In this document: one piece after another, positions 1 to 9,266 of the stretch
How positions within the stretch are numbered: position 1 is the first letter of the stretch
Layout of the letters: each line of letters begins with the position of its first letter
NCBI GenBank assembly: GCA_019359765.1
Contig: JAHHGU010000023.1
Span: 1 to 64,000 of the forward strand
Origin: Aphanothece sp. CMT-3BRIN-NPC111
Lineage (GTDB): Bacteria > Cyanobacteriota > Cyanobacteriia > Cyanobacteriales > JAHHGU01
Length of the DNA: 64,000 nucleotides
Direction of reading: 5' to 3'
Program-made: the position numbers and the translations under genes
The notes under the pieces: generated by a model
Told to the model about the DNA's origin: nothing
What the model saw: the letters and a program-made list of their open reading frames with translations, nothing else
The model's database searches: none

Positions 1-300
1 GCCCATCCAGACTAAACGCCACAGAATTAACCCGGTCGGAATGTCCAGTTAGGGTGGATTTCACCTTCCCTGTGGCGACCTCCCATATTTTGAGCGTCTT
101 GTCATCACTACCACTAGCTAAACTTTGTCCATCCGGACTAAACGCCACAGAATAAACCCGGTCGGAATGTCCAGTTAGGGTGGATTTCACCTTCCCTGTG
201 GCGACATCCCATATTTTGAGCGTCTTGTCATCACTACCACTAGCTAAACTTTGCCCATCCGGACTAAAGGCGACAGAATGAACCCAGTTGGAATGTCCAC
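1..300 (-). repeat. Tandem 126-bp WD40-coding repeats
   Basis: Bases 1-126 and 127-252 are almost identical and a third unit begins after that. Each unit encodes one 42-residue WD40 blade containing SVAFSPDGQSLASGSDDKT. The array continues out of the window. Confidence 0.85.
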
Positions 301-1480
301 TCAGGGTAGTTGCTAGCGCTAAATTTTCATAGTTGATAGTCTTAGCTGGGCTAGAAGGTCGAGAAATAACATTTTTCATCTGCGGCAGAAATTGCCACAA
401 CCCTAAACCGAACAGTAACACGATGCTCACCTTTAGCCAGGGTTTAGGCTTTGGTAGTGGTGGCTTGGGCGCGACAGGTATTGTCGGTGGCGGTGACACT
501 CGCTGCTGAGGCTTTGGCTTTACAGGAATTGTCGGCGGTACAGCAGGTATTGTTGGTGGCGGTGACACTTGCGGTTGAGGATGCAAATCTTTTTTTACCT
601 CAGCCGCAGATTGAAAACGTTTCTGATAATCTTTTTCTAGCAGCTTATCCAACACAAAAGTTAAATTTGCCGATATCGGCTGCTGTAAATGCTGCCGCCA
701 ATTTTGCACCCAGCTATAACCTTCATTAATAAATAGATCATGGGGGTGAATATTACTTAACAAATGAAAACAAGTAGCACCCAAACTAAATAAATCACTT
801 GCAGGATAAGTTTCACCCCCCTGCATTTGTTCAATTGATGAATACCCAAACGAACCGATAGTGGTTCCAGGTTTACTCATTACCGATGCTGTCGCTTGCT
901 TCGCCACCCCAAAATCAATTAATACAAGATCTCCCCCCTTATTTAAACCTTGTTGGGGGTTTCTCCGCATAATATTTTCTGGCTTAATATCCCGATGGAT
1001 CACATTCTGCTGATGGACAACTTGCAGAATATCTAAAACATTATCTAATAAAGCTCTAATTTTTCGCTCAGAAAATACACCCTGTTGTTTCAATTCCATT
1101 AATAGGTTGTGTCCATCAATTAACTCTTGTACTAAATATAGTCGTCCATCTTCCTCAAAATAAGAATATAAACTAGGTATTTGCGGATGGTTTCCTAGTT
1201 GTTGCAACCGCCTTGCTTCTTGTTCAAAAAGCTGCTTGGCTTTATTTAACGCCCAATTTCCCTGTACATTTGGCGCAAGCTGCTTGACTACACAGCGTTC
1301 ATTCAATTTATCAATATCTTCTGCCAGTAAAGTTCTCCCAAATCCTCCCGAACCGATAATATTAATAATCCGGTAACGGTTTCTCAGTAGCGATACTGTT
1401 TTAACCCCGCAATTCTGGCAGAAATTGATGCCATCAGGATTGTGGGGTTGGTCGCAATCAGGATTAAGGCAATAGAGCAT
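1..1480 (-). CDS. Serine/threonine protein kinase with WD40 repeats (3' end outside window)
   Basis: This is the N-terminal 493 codons of a eukaryotic-type Ser/Thr kinase; the rest lies beyond base 1. It opens with a small zinc-ribbon-like segment containing paired cysteines (CLNPDCDQ, then CQNCG). The kinase domain (about residues 30-290) has a glycine loop (GSGGFGRT), the catalytic loop HRDIKPENI and the metal-binding IDFGVAKQ. A proline-rich linker repeats PPTIP and KPKP and leads to one membrane segment (about residues 345-365). WD40 repeats follow, so the kinase should be cytoplasmic with the propeller on the other side of the membrane. The WD units are 42 residues long and nearly identical at DNA level (period 126 bases). 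The start at 1480 fits family N-termini. The substrate is unknown. Confidence 0.9.
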   Translation of the reverse strand, partial: MLYCLNPDCDQPHNPDGINFCQNCGVKTVSLLRNRYRIINIIGSGGFGRTLLAEDIDKLNERCVVKQLAPNVQGNWALNKAKQLFEQEARRLQQLGNHPQIPSLYSYFEEDGRLYLVQELIDGHNLLMELKQQGVFSERKIRALLDNVLDILQVVHQQNVIHRDIKPENIMRRNPQQGLNKGGDLVLIDFGVAKQATASVMSKPGTTIGSFGYSSIEQMQGGETYPASDLFSLGATCFHLLSNIHPHDLFINEGYSWVQNWRQHLQQPISANLTFVLDKLLEKDYQKRFQSAAEVKKDLHPQPQVSPPPTIPAVPPTIPVKPKPQQRVSPPPTIPVAPKPPLPKPKPWLKVSIVLLFGLGLWQFLPQMKNVISRPSSPAKTINYENLALATTLSGHSNWVHSVAFSPDGQSLASGSDDKTLKIWDVATGKVKSTLTGHSDRVYSVAFSPDGQSLASGSDDKTLKIWEVATGKVKSTLTGHSDRVNSVAFSLDG

Positions 1481-1818
1481 AATACGGCATCTATCAGCAG
1501 TTGCAATCAATGATAGTTCTTCCGGCAGCCTAACGCCTAAAGGCGCGGCTACACGTACAAAGGCCGCCTGCGCGACCTATGGATTAGTGCTGTTTATATA
1601 GAACCCCAGGCGGATGCTGCTTGACATGAACAAAAGTAACTACATAAACTGGTAGATTGTCTGTCTATTCCTGCTCGGATCAGGTTAAGACATTCCAAAA
1701 GCTGGCAATTTCACTTCCATAGCCTGCGAAGGCAGGCTTGGTTCGTGTAGCCCCAGGCTTTAGCCTGTGGGCATGTTTATCAACCAGCTACCTGTACGGC
1801 AATTTCAAGGACAATCTC
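1481..1818. other. Intergenic region and leader of rplU with two copies of a dispersed palindromic repeat
   Basis: This is the 338-base gap between the divergent kinase and rplU. It holds two inverted copies of one repeat family, each centred on gttcgtgtagcc or gtacgtgtagcc between two short hairpins: minus-oriented at about 1520-1585 and plus-oriented at about 1720-1778. A third relative lies at about 34600-34645. No clear promoter or ribosomal-protein leader structure was recognised. The second copy lies immediately upstream of rplU and so would be in its 5' leader. Confidence 0.5.
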
Positions 1819-2337
1819 ATGAGTTACGCAATCATTGAAACCGGCGGCAAACAACTGCGAGTCGAACCCGGTCGCTTCTACGATATTGAACTGCTGCCAG
1901 TCGAACCAGAAGCAACAGTCATCATTGACAAAGTTTTACTAATTGCCAACAACGGCGATGTGCATATCGGTCAACCGCTTGTTACAGGAGCCACAATCGA
2001 AGGCACTGTGATGCGCCACTTCCGGGGTCGCAAGGTCATCGTCTATAAGATGCGCCCCAAAAAGAAAACCCGCAAGAAACGGGGACACCGTCAGGAAATT
2101 ACTCGCCTGATGATTAACTCGATCAATCTGAATGGTTCTGCACTTACCTCTGAGCAAGCAGCTGAGACAACGCCGCTATCTGATGAGCCAGTAGCTGCGA
2201 TCGCAGCACCCGAAATCTCCGTTGCTGATGAGCCAGATGCCCAAACCATCATGCCAGACGCGGCGCAAGAGACTGTGGAAAGCGTGGTTGCTGATGAGCC
2301 AGATGCCGAGACAGCTCCTGAGAATACAGCAGAATAG
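1819..2337 (+). CDS. rplU: 50S ribosomal protein bL21
   Basis: Structural protein of the large ribosomal subunit that binds 23S rRNA next to bL20. Residues 1-105 are canonical bL21, from SYAIIETGGKQ to a KMRPKKKTRKKRGHRQ basic stretch. Family members end near residue 105, whereas this one has 172 residues. The extra tail is acidic, rich in A, E and D, and contains a repeated VADEPDA motif. The reading frame extends upstream to 1738, but that part translates a dispersed repeat. The start at 1819 follows aaggac and matches the family N-terminus. rpmA follows 27 bases downstream, the usual bacterial rplU-rpmA pair. Confidence 0.95.
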   Translation: MSYAIIETGGKQLRVEPGRFYDIELLPVEPEATVIIDKVLLIANNGDVHIGQPLVTGATIEGTVMRHFRGRKVIVYKMRPKKKTRKKRGHRQEITRLMINSINLNGSALTSEQAAETTPLSDEPVAAIAAPEISVADEPDAQTIMPDAAQETVESVVADEPDAETAPENTAE

Positions 2338-2364
2338 TTAGTAGTAAAAATAATTGAGGACATC

Positions 2365-2670
2365 ATGGCTCACAAGAAAGGTACAGGTAGTACTCGCAAC
2401 GGACGTGACTCAAATGCCCAGCGTCTAGGCGTCAAACGCTTCGGCGGTCAGGTTGTGAGAGCAGGCAATATTCTGGTGCGTCAACGCGGCAGTTCGTTTC
2501 ATCCCGGCAACAATGTTGGTCTGGGCAAAGACTATACCCTGTTTGCTCTCGTAGACGGCGTTGTGACGTTTGAAAGAAAGGGTAGAGAACGCCAAAAGGT
2601 AAGCGTTTACCCAGTTCAAGCCCCAGTGGAAACTTCCCCAGTGGCTGAAGCAGTGGCGACGCCCTCTTAA
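2365..2670 (+). CDS. rpmA: 50S ribosomal protein bL27
   Basis: Ribosomal protein whose N-terminus approaches the peptidyl-transferase centre. The N-terminus [16 protein letters not shown], followed by the [12 protein letters not shown] block, is diagnostic. It has 101 residues, slightly longer than the usual 85-90 because of an alanine/proline-rich end. A gagg ribosome binding site lies about 8 bases before the ATG. It is co-directional with rplU at 27 bases and probably shares its transcript. No processed N-terminal extension of the Firmicutes type is present. Confidence 0.97.
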   Translation: MAHKKGTGSTRNGRDSNAQRLGVKRFGGQVVRAGNILVRQRGSSFHPGNNVGLGKDYTLFALVDGVVTFERKGRERQKVSVYPVQAPVETSPVAEAVATPS

Positions 2671-2846
2671 TTATCTAGAGTGGCGTCAGTGGTCAGTAGT
2701 GAGTAGGCAGTAGGGTCTGTCTGCTTGCCTTCTGTAGGAGCGAAGCAAATGGATGCGAAATCCTGGAATTTTTCCCATAAATTGTCGCCCAAATGCTTCG
2801 CCTCTACGAACAACTAACAACTAACAACTAAAAACTGACAAACACC

Positions 2847-3830
2847 ATGTTTCCCATTCAGCGGCCTCGCCGTCTCCGTACTCATCCCCAGCTGCGCCGG
2901 ATGGTGCGCGAAACTGTCTTAACTACCAGTGATTTAATTTATCCCCTGTTTGCTGTGCCTGGTGAAGGGGTTGCTAAAGAAGTTAAATCTATGCCGGGAG
3001 TCTATCAACTGTCGGTAGACAAAATCGTAGAAGACGCCAAAGAGGTTTATGACCTCGGCATCCCTGGCATTATCTTATTTGGCATTCCGGAAGATAAAGA
3101 TACAGACGCGACTGGCGCGTGGCACGATTGCGGTATTGTGCAAAAAGCTGCCACAGCAGTTAAACAAGCTGTGCCGGATTTAATTGTAATTGCTGATACC
3201 TGCTTGTGCGAATATACCAGTCACGGTCACTGCGGCTATTTGGAAGTAGGTGATTTGACGGGTCGCGTTTTGAATGACCCCACACTAGAATTACTAAAGA
3301 AAACAGCTGTTTCTCAAGCCAAAGCTGGGGCAGATATTATCGCTCCTTCTGGGATGATGGACGGGTTTGTAGGGGCGATTCGGGCGGCACTAGATGAGGC
3401 TGGGTTTGAGGATACGCCGATTCTTTCTTACGCCGCTAAGTATGCTTCCGCTTATTATGGGCCTTTCCGGGATGCAGCTGAGTCAAGCCCCCAATTTGGC
3501 GATCGCCGCACATACCAAATGGACCCCGGCAACGCCGTTGAAGCCCTCAAAGAAATTGAGTTAGACATAGCTGAAGGGGCGGATATGCTGATGGTGAAAC
3601 CAGCCCTAGCTTATATGGACATCATCTGGCGAGTAAAGCAAGCAACTAACTTGCCTGTTGCTGCCTATAACGTCTCTGGTGAATATGCCATGATTAAGGC
3701 TGCTGCCCTCAACGGCTGGATTGATGAAGAACGGGTGGTGATGGAAACCTTGACTAGCTTCAAACGCGCTGGTGCGGACTTGATTCTCACCTACCACGCT
3801 AAAGATGCAGCCCGTTGGTTGCCCAAATAA
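2847..3830 (+). CDS. hemB: Delta-aminolevulinic acid dehydratase (porphobilinogen synthase)
   Basis: Condenses two 5-aminolevulinate molecules to porphobilinogen, the first pyrrole of heme, chlorophyll and bilins. Its 327 residues match the family length. The Schiff-base lysine lies in [12 protein letters not shown] and the second active-site lysine in [17 protein letters not shown]. The metal site reads [14 protein letters not shown], the cysteine-rich zinc-type site rather than the aspartate-rich magnesium type of plants. It stands alone on the plus strand, 176 bases after rpmA, with tandem short repeats (aactaacaactaac) just upstream. Bilin- and chlorophyll-dependent organisms need high flux here. 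A second tetrapyrrole gene, hemJ, lies at 44.4 kb. Confidence 0.96.
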   Translation: MFPIQRPRRLRTHPQLRRMVRETVLTTSDLIYPLFAVPGEGVAKEVKSMPGVYQLSVDKIVEDAKEVYDLGIPGIILFGIPEDKDTDATGAWHDCGIVQKAATAVKQAVPDLIVIADTCLCEYTSHGHCGYLEVGDLTGRVLNDPTLELLKKTAVSQAKAGADIIAPSGMMDGFVGAIRAALDEAGFEDTPILSYAAKYASAYYGPFRDAAESSPQFGDRRTYQMDPGNAVEALKEIELDIAEGADMLMVKPALAYMDIIWRVKQATNLPVAAYNVSGEYAMIKAAALNGWIDEERVVMETLTSFKRAGADLILTYHAKDAARWLPK

Positions 3831-4363
3831 AAGCCTACAGCTAAGTTAGTTGCGGCTATTTCCCTATGTTTATGGCGTCTTGCTTGCGTTACAGTTTTAT
3901 CTTCACGGCGGAAACTTGCAAGACGTCTGTTTTTATATTATTCCGCCAGCGGAAGGGATTTAATAGTGGTGCTAGTAGGAATAGGCCAGTCTATAGAATA
4001 GAGTTCTTGCAAAAGTCAAAATTTTACCCCCCTCAGTCCCCCCTTATTAAGGGGGGAAGCATAGACCAGGCTCCCTCTCCTTGGTTTCTGTCGGAAGAAT
4101 AAAACAGGCACCCCCCCCTACCGCTGGGGTGGGTTGGGGTGGGGTAATACAGGCACTTTTGCTCATTCGTCTAATAGCTAGCAGTAAAAATAATTAAGCG
4201 GTCATCTGACAGATAGCTTTTCTCTAAGCTATAGCCTACTGACTTGTTTGTGAACTTGTATGATAAAAAAGGAATTACTCAAGATCATTAGTTGAAATTT
4301 TAAGCGCAAAAGTTACTGTAGATTCAACAGTTCTCAATTTGGTTCTTCAGACTTGATAAGTTC
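3831..4363. other. Intergenic region with G/C-run hairpins, no convincing gene
   Basis: This 533-base gap contains a strong hairpin (ccccccttattaagggggg, about 4037-4055) and a C-rich then G-rich tract at about 4110-4145. It also has a gttcttgcaaaagtc motif whose inverted relatives are near 21975 and 22060. A short open frame at 3866-4102 is low in family character and runs through these repeats, so I do not call it. A related G/C-run hairpin occurs near 43409-43438. Confidence 0.5.
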
Positions 4364-4960
4364 ATGGTTATAGCAGTTAGTACAATTTCTTTGCTGCCTC
4401 AGCCCTTTGTTCTCGGTGCTGTTTTGGCTTCCCTGCCTTTAGACAGCCTGCTTTCCACACAGGGCATCATGGTGATGTTACTGGCAGCCTACGCGGTCGC
4501 CATGTGGATGTTTCTCACCAGTGCCCCGAAAGTCTATACCGTTATGGTGTCTGATTTAGAGGTAGCGCGACAGTTCTATGAAGGCTTGCTAAGTTTGTCG
4601 GTAGCGGAAGTGCCCCTGCACTACTACTACAACTATGAGCAAACGCTAGGTGTCAGCGGCATCGACCCGCTTTATATGTCAGCGCCGATGGGAACCTCTA
4701 CTGTTAAAGGCCTGAACAGTACCGAGGGTTTGTGGTATCAACTCAAAAAGAATGCCCAGCTACATATAATTTCTGGGGCTAATTATGGGGAGAAAGAGCG
4801 CCAACGGCACGTTTGCTTTGATAAGGACTGTCTGGAACAGCTGCTGATGCGGGTGCAGTTGCGGGGCATCAAGCACAAGATTCGCCGCGACAAGCCGCTA
4901 AATTTTCTGGTGAAGGACTTAGAAGGCCGGGTAATTGAAATGGCTGAGGTTTCTAACTAA
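4364..4960 (+). CDS. Glyoxalase/VOC-fold domain protein with N-terminal hydrophobic segment
   Basis: A 198-residue protein. Residues 60-195 resemble the vicinal-oxygen-chelate (glyoxalase/bleomycin-resistance) fold: KVYTVMVSDLEVARQFYEGLLSL is the classic first beta-alpha unit, and a final strand contains DLEGRVIEMAE. The first 55 residues are hydrophobic, with one likely membrane segment (VMLLAAYAVAMWMFLTS). The usual VOC metal ligands (His/Glu on paired strands) are not obvious, so enzymatic activity is uncertain. An internal ATG at 4469 would give a shorter protein beginning at that hydrophobic segment. Neither start has a strong ribosome binding site. The substrate is unknown. Confidence 0.7.
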   Translation: MVIAVSTISLLPQPFVLGAVLASLPLDSLLSTQGIMVMLLAAYAVAMWMFLTSAPKVYTVMVSDLEVARQFYEGLLSLSVAEVPLHYYYNYEQTLGVSGIDPLYMSAPMGTSTVKGLNSTEGLWYQLKKNAQLHIISGANYGEKERQRHVCFDKDCLEQLLMRVQLRGIKHKIRRDKPLNFLVKDLEGRVIEMAEVSN

Positions 4961-5043
4961 TATAGCTTTTAGCAATTAGCTTTTAGCAATCAGCAGTGAG
5001 AGCAGCAGGGGGAGCGTGCATGAATGCCAGATTGATCGTCCTG

Positions 5044-6981
5044 TCAAGAGGCAATCTCAGCCAGTTCTAACCAGCGTTCTGTCGCAGTTTCAATCGCCTT
5101 AGTCAATGCTTCCACCTGCTCATATAATTGTCGCACTTGGGTAACGGCTCCAGCAGGAGCACTATAAAGCGCCTTCTCAGCCTCAGCTTTCTCGGCTTCC
5201 ATCTGGGCAATATTAGCTTCTAGCGTCTCCAACTCGCGCTTTTCTTTGGAGGAAATTTTGCGCGGCTTATTGTTATCCCATGACGGTTTATAGGACTTCT
5301 CAACTTTGGGCTGAGTCTCCCGCTGTTTCTCTTTAGAATTAGAAGCTTGGTTGGATGCTGCTTCTTCTGCCTGCTTGAAGTCTAGGTAGACTGAATAATT
5401 ACCAGGATACTGACGCAGATTGCCTCCGGCTTCCAAGGCAAAGATGCTATCTACAGTGCGATCGAGGAAGTAGCGATCGTGAGAGACTGCAATTACACAG
5501 CCAGTGAAATCTTCTAGATATTCTTCCAGCACTGCCAGCGTCTGCACATCCAGGTCATTCGTGGGTTCATCGAGAATCAGCACATTCGGGGCGCTCATCA
5601 GCACACGCAACAGAAACAAGCGCCGTTTTTCGCCGCCTGAGAGCTTATGGATTGGCGCATATTGCTGGTTACCGGGAAACAGAAAACGCTCTAGCATTTG
5701 GGAGGCGCTAATCTGAGTCCCGTCTGCAACTTTGACAAATTCCCCTACTTCTTTGATGTAGTCAATTACCCGCTGATTTTCGTTTAAAGCTGTCAGTAAT
5801 GCTTCTGAGTGTTGGTCAAAATAACCAATGTGAATTGTATAACCAATCTCGACGCTGCCGGAATCAGGCTGGACGCGCCCAGTGATCATATCCATGAGGG
5901 TGGATTTGCCTGCACCGTTGCTGCCAATAATGCCGATGCGGTCTTCGGGACTGAATTCGTAGGTAAAATTGTTGATTAAAGTGCGATCGCCATAAGCCTT
6001 AGAAACATTCACCAGCTCAATAACTTTCTTGCCAATGCGACGACCGGGGGTAGAAATATCAACTTTGCCTTGAGCCTGTTTAAACTGAGTTGCTTGCATC
6101 GCGTGAACGCGATCAATACGAGCTTTCTGTTTTGTACTACGGGCTTTGGGACCTCGCTTGAGCCATTCCAACTCGCGACGTAAAACACCCTGATGTTTGC
6201 GCTGAGTGCTAGCGGCAGACTCTTCAGATAGGGCTTTTTTCTCCAAATAGTAAGAGTAGTTACCCGCGTAGGTGTAAAGGTCGCCCCGGTCTATTTCCAG
6301 AATACGATTAGTAACGCGATCGAGAAAATAGCGATCGTGTGTAATCAGTAAAATTGCGCCTCGAAAGCGGTTTAAATAACTCTGTAACCACTCAACTGAC
6401 AATGCATCCAGATGGTTTGTTGGCTCATCCATCAGTAACACATCAGGTTCTGATAGCAGGGCGGCGGCTAGGGCGATGCGCTTGCGGTAGCCGCCAGATA
6501 AACTGCCGATGCGGGCGTTAAAGTCTTCAATTCCCAATTTGGTGAGGATAATTTTAGCATTGGTTTCCAACTCCCACCCCCCAGTAGCATCCATGCGGTG
6601 CATGACAGCAGATAAGCGAGACATAAGCTGGTTGGAATCATCTTCCTGCGCGTGAGCCAGCTTGTCTGAGAGTTCCTCATATTCGCGCACCAGAGCCATC
6701 TGCTCGCCACTATCTGCAAATACCTGCTCTAAGACGGTGCGGTTCTCATCCAAGTCCGGCTGTTGGGGTAAGTAGACAATCCGGGTTCCAGAGTTAAACA
6801 AAAGTTGACCGTCATCAATAGGCTCTAAACCTGCAATCATTTTCAACAATGTTGACTTGCCAGAACCGTTGGTGCCGATGAGACCGACTTTATCTGTGGT
6901 ATCTAGGCTAAAGCTGGCATCTTTCAGGATTTCCTTAATGCCAAAGTCTTTTTTGACCGATTGCAGCGTGAAAATACTCAT
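5044..6981 (-). CDS. ABC-F family ATP-binding protein (Uup/Ylqf-type duplicated ATPase)
   Basis: A soluble protein with two ABC ATPase domains and no membrane domain, 645 residues. ABC-F proteins act on ribosomes in translation or rescue. The first domain has Walker A GTNGSGKST (about residues 36-44), signature LSGGYRKR and Walker B VLLMDEPTNHLD. An arginine/lysine-rich linker (about 250-320, including RGPKARSTKQKARIDR) follows. The second domain has GSNGAGKST, LSGGEKRR and VLILDEPTNDLD. The last 85 residues form a charged coiled coil like the Uup C-terminal domain. It is monocistronic. The family assignment is firm, but the exact ribosomal role cannot be read from sequence. Confidence 0.93.
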   Translation of the reverse strand: MSIFTLQSVKKDFGIKEILKDASFSLDTTDKVGLIGTNGSGKSTLLKMIAGLEPIDDGQLLFNSGTRIVYLPQQPDLDENRTVLEQVFADSGEQMALVREYEELSDKLAHAQEDDSNQLMSRLSAVMHRMDATGGWELETNAKIILTKLGIEDFNARIGSLSGGYRKRIALAAALLSEPDVLLMDEPTNHLDALSVEWLQSYLNRFRGAILLITHDRYFLDRVTNRILEIDRGDLYTYAGNYSYYLEKKALSEESAASTQRKHQGVLRRELEWLKRGPKARSTKQKARIDRVHAMQATQFKQAQGKVDISTPGRRIGKKVIELVNVSKAYGDRTLINNFTYEFSPEDRIGIIGSNGAGKSTLMDMITGRVQPDSGSVEIGYTIHIGYFDQHSEALLTALNENQRVIDYIKEVGEFVKVADGTQISASQMLERFLFPGNQQYAPIHKLSGGEKRRLFLLRVLMSAPNVLILDEPTNDLDVQTLAVLEEYLEDFTGCVIAVSHDRYFLDRTVDSIFALEAGGNLRQYPGNYSVYLDFKQAEEAASNQASNSKEKQRETQPKVEKSYKPSWDNNKPRKISSKEKRELETLEANIAQMEAEKAEAEKALYSAPAGAVTQVRQLYEQVEALTKAIETATERWLELAEIAS

Positions 6982-7758
6982 GCAGTATTCCTAAGAAATT
7001 GAGATACACCCTCTGCCAGTGAGGTTTTCAGGCTAGGTAGCTGGCGGGGTAAAGTAGCTAAAGTATCGCTTTTAACTACGATACTGCACACTCATGTTGC
7101 TTGTGCGTTCGCGTAGCGTGCGCGTAGCGCGATCGCACAAATCAAATCTAGCTCAGACCTCTGAGATCTATAGAATCCCCAAAATTGACAATTTTCTTTA
7201 TTATTGCAATTGGCTGACTATAATTTTTTATCTTTATGCATATGCTTCCTGGTAGCCATATATTTGCCTATTTTTCTATTTCAAACCATACGAATCACTG
7301 CGGCACGCTTGTACCAATAATATTCTTGAACAATCCTTACTGATTGGAAAAGTTGCTCAATTAGAAAATAGCGTTGTTGTGGTAGCGCGAAATACATTGA
7401 TGAGGTTGTTCTCACAATAGTTTGAAAATGACTATAAAGCCCTTCATGCTTACACAGCCCGCTTTAAAAAAATATATTTATTGCAATAACACACTTTCTT
7501 CAATTTTAACCACAGATGGACACCGATAAACACAGATAATGAAAAAGATGTTTATCTACTGTCTGCCAGATGTCTAATATTTAATTATAGCAGTTGCCAT
7601 AATCGAAGAGTGACAATCGACATTGCCTCCATGCACCCATAGATGCTGCTCTAACTGCCTAATTGCTAAAAGCTAATTGCTAATTGCTATAAAATTGCCT
7701 TTGCCAGCTGAAAATTTGCACAGGGTCATCCTATGAGAAAACTCTAATTGTTTATTAC
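6982..7758. other. 777-base intergenic region, AT-rich, with a dispersed element at its distal end
   Basis: No gene is apparent. Bases 7105-7140 hold a gcgttcgcgtagcg-type repeat ending in a HIP1 site. Bases 7509-7545 carry a partial aaccacagatnnacac repeat also seen at 17.4 and 50.0 kb. Bases 7586-7691 are one copy of the tatagcag inverted-repeat element listed separately. The rest is AT-rich and featureless to me. Confidence 0.5.
7586..7691 (+). repeat. tatagcag element, copy B (about 106 bp)
   Basis: This starts with tatagcagttgccataatc, continues through a tgacaatcgaca core and a tgctgctct block, and ends with ttgctaaaagctaattgc and gctata. Copies with the same order of blocks lie at 49090-49195 (same orientation) and 63751-63848 (inverted). 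The outer ends tatagcag and gctata are inverted relative to each other. No coding potential. Confidence 0.6.
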
Positions 7759-9102
7759 TTACACCTCTATCGCCTTGCGATTATCGCTTGCTTCCTCAAT
7801 CCCTAGCCTTGGCAGTGCATCTTCACCTGTAATTAAACGTGCCCCACGTTTACGAGTGAAATAGTTCCAGCCCCACTGAATCATCACCACAAGTTTATTG
7901 TCAAACTCAATCAGGTAGTAGATATGTACAAATACCCAAATCAACCAAGCCAATAAACCAGTCAAACGCAACTGTCTAAAATTAACCACGGCAGAATTAC
8001 GCCCAATTACCGCTAAACTACCGTAGTCAAAATAGCGGAAGGCTGGCAAGCTTTTATTCGCAAGCCGCACTTTAATGAGATTAGCAACATATTTTCCTTG
8101 CTGCATCGCTACCGGCGCTACCCCAGGCAGGGGTTTATCGTCTTGATGAGGAAAATTCGCCAAATCACCAATTACAAAGATATTAGGATGCCCCGGTACA
8201 CTCAGGTCAGGTTCAACAACAACCCTACCAGTCCGGTCGAGTTCAGCGCCAGTGCGTTTTGCTAGAACTTTTCCCATAGCAGAAGCCTTAACACCAGCAG
8301 CCCACAAGATTGTTTGGGCGGGAATCTGTTCGACTTGCTCACCCTCGCGCAGAGTGACAACATTATTTTCAATATTGGTCACTAAAGTTCGAGTCCGCAC
8401 AGTGACTCCCAAACGTTCTAGTGAGGTTTCTGCTTTAGCCGATAACTCTGGTGGGTAAGGAGGCAGCAATCTGTCCATTCCTTCCAGCAATAAAATTTGT
8501 GTTTCCGCTGTGTCAATGTTGCGGAAATCGCTCTTCAAGGTGCTGTAGGCGAGTTCGGATAAGGCACCCGCTAGTTCTACACCCGTGGGACCACCTCCCA
8601 CTACTACAAAGGTCAACCAGGCACGGCGTTTTTCTGGGTCTGGTTCTTTTTCTGCTGCCTCAAAAGCCAGAAATATGCGTCGCCGCATTTCCAGGGCATC
8701 TTCTACTGTTTTCAAGCCCGGTGCCGTTTCTGCCCATTGATCGTTACCAAAATAATGGTGGCTGACGCCAGTGGCAACAATTAAGGTGTCATAAGTTAGT
8801 TCTTCATTACTCAGAATGACTTTTCTCAGATCGGGATCAATATCAATGACTGCTCCCATCTGGACTTTAGTATTTTTGTTTTGATTTAGTACCGCACGTA
8901 GAGGAGAAGAAATATCAGCGGGAGAAAGAGTGCCAGTAGCTACTTGGTAAAGTAGTGGCTGAAATAGATGAAAATTTCGTTTATCTATTAGCGTTACTTT
9001 TACTGGCGCACGCTTCAGGGCTTTTGCCGCATAAAGTCCACCAAATCCGCCACCAACAATTACAACATGGTGAAGAAACTGATTGTTTGCGTCATCTACC
9101 AT
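7759..9102 (-). CDS. Type II NADH dehydrogenase (NDH-2), FAD-dependent pyridine nucleotide oxidoreductase
   Basis: A single-subunit, non-proton-pumping NAD(P)H:quinone oxidoreductase of 447 residues. The N-terminal FAD dinucleotide fold is VVIVGGGFGGLYAAK (residues 13-27). The second dinucleotide fold for NAD(P)H is VVVGGGPTGVELAGAL (about 166-181). The FAD-contacting FVIGDLANF block follows, then GVAPVAMQQGKYVA, typical of NDH-2. The C-terminal part (about 380-430) is hydrophobic/amphipathic (LLAWLIWVFVHIYYLIEF) and fits membrane association. It is co-directional with pyk, separated by 164 bases. Cyanobacterial paralogues are often thought to sense the redox state of the quinone pool, so a regulatory rather than bulk role is possible. 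Confidence 0.92.
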   Translation of the reverse strand: MVDDANNQFLHHVVIVGGGFGGLYAAKALKRAPVKVTLIDKRNFHLFQPLLYQVATGTLSPADISSPLRAVLNQNKNTKVQMGAVIDIDPDLRKVILSNEELTYDTLIVATGVSHHYFGNDQWAETAPGLKTVEDALEMRRRIFLAFEAAEKEPDPEKRRAWLTFVVVGGGPTGVELAGALSELAYSTLKSDFRNIDTAETQILLLEGMDRLLPPYPPELSAKAETSLERLGVTVRTRTLVTNIENNVVTLREGEQVEQIPAQTILWAAGVKASAMGKVLAKRTGAELDRTGRVVVEPDLSVPGHPNIFVIGDLANFPHQDDKPLPGVAPVAMQQGKYVANLIKVRLANKSLPAFRYFDYGSLAVIGRNSAVVNFRQLRLTGLLAWLIWVFVHIYYLIEFDNKLVVMIQWGWNYFTRKRGARLITGEDALPRLGIEEASDNRKAIEV

Positions 9103-9266
9103 AAGGTTGGTTTCCTTCTATCAACTAAAGCTGAATTTCACTACGCTGTAGTGAGCTTTCTTTACAGAAGTTTATACGCAAAGTTACAAAAATATAAGTA
9201 TCGAGGGATACGCTCGTGGAACCAGGAAAATGTCAGACGTAAATAGAATGCGATCGCGCTTTCTAA

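Noticed and set aside
1738..1818. 27-codon N-terminal extension of bL21
   Set aside because: The extension translates a dispersed repeat, and the ATG at 1819 gives the exact family N-terminus.
3866..4102. 78-codon plus-strand open frame after hemB
   Set aside because: It runs through dispersed repeats and a G/C-run hairpin and has no recognisable domain or ribosome binding site.
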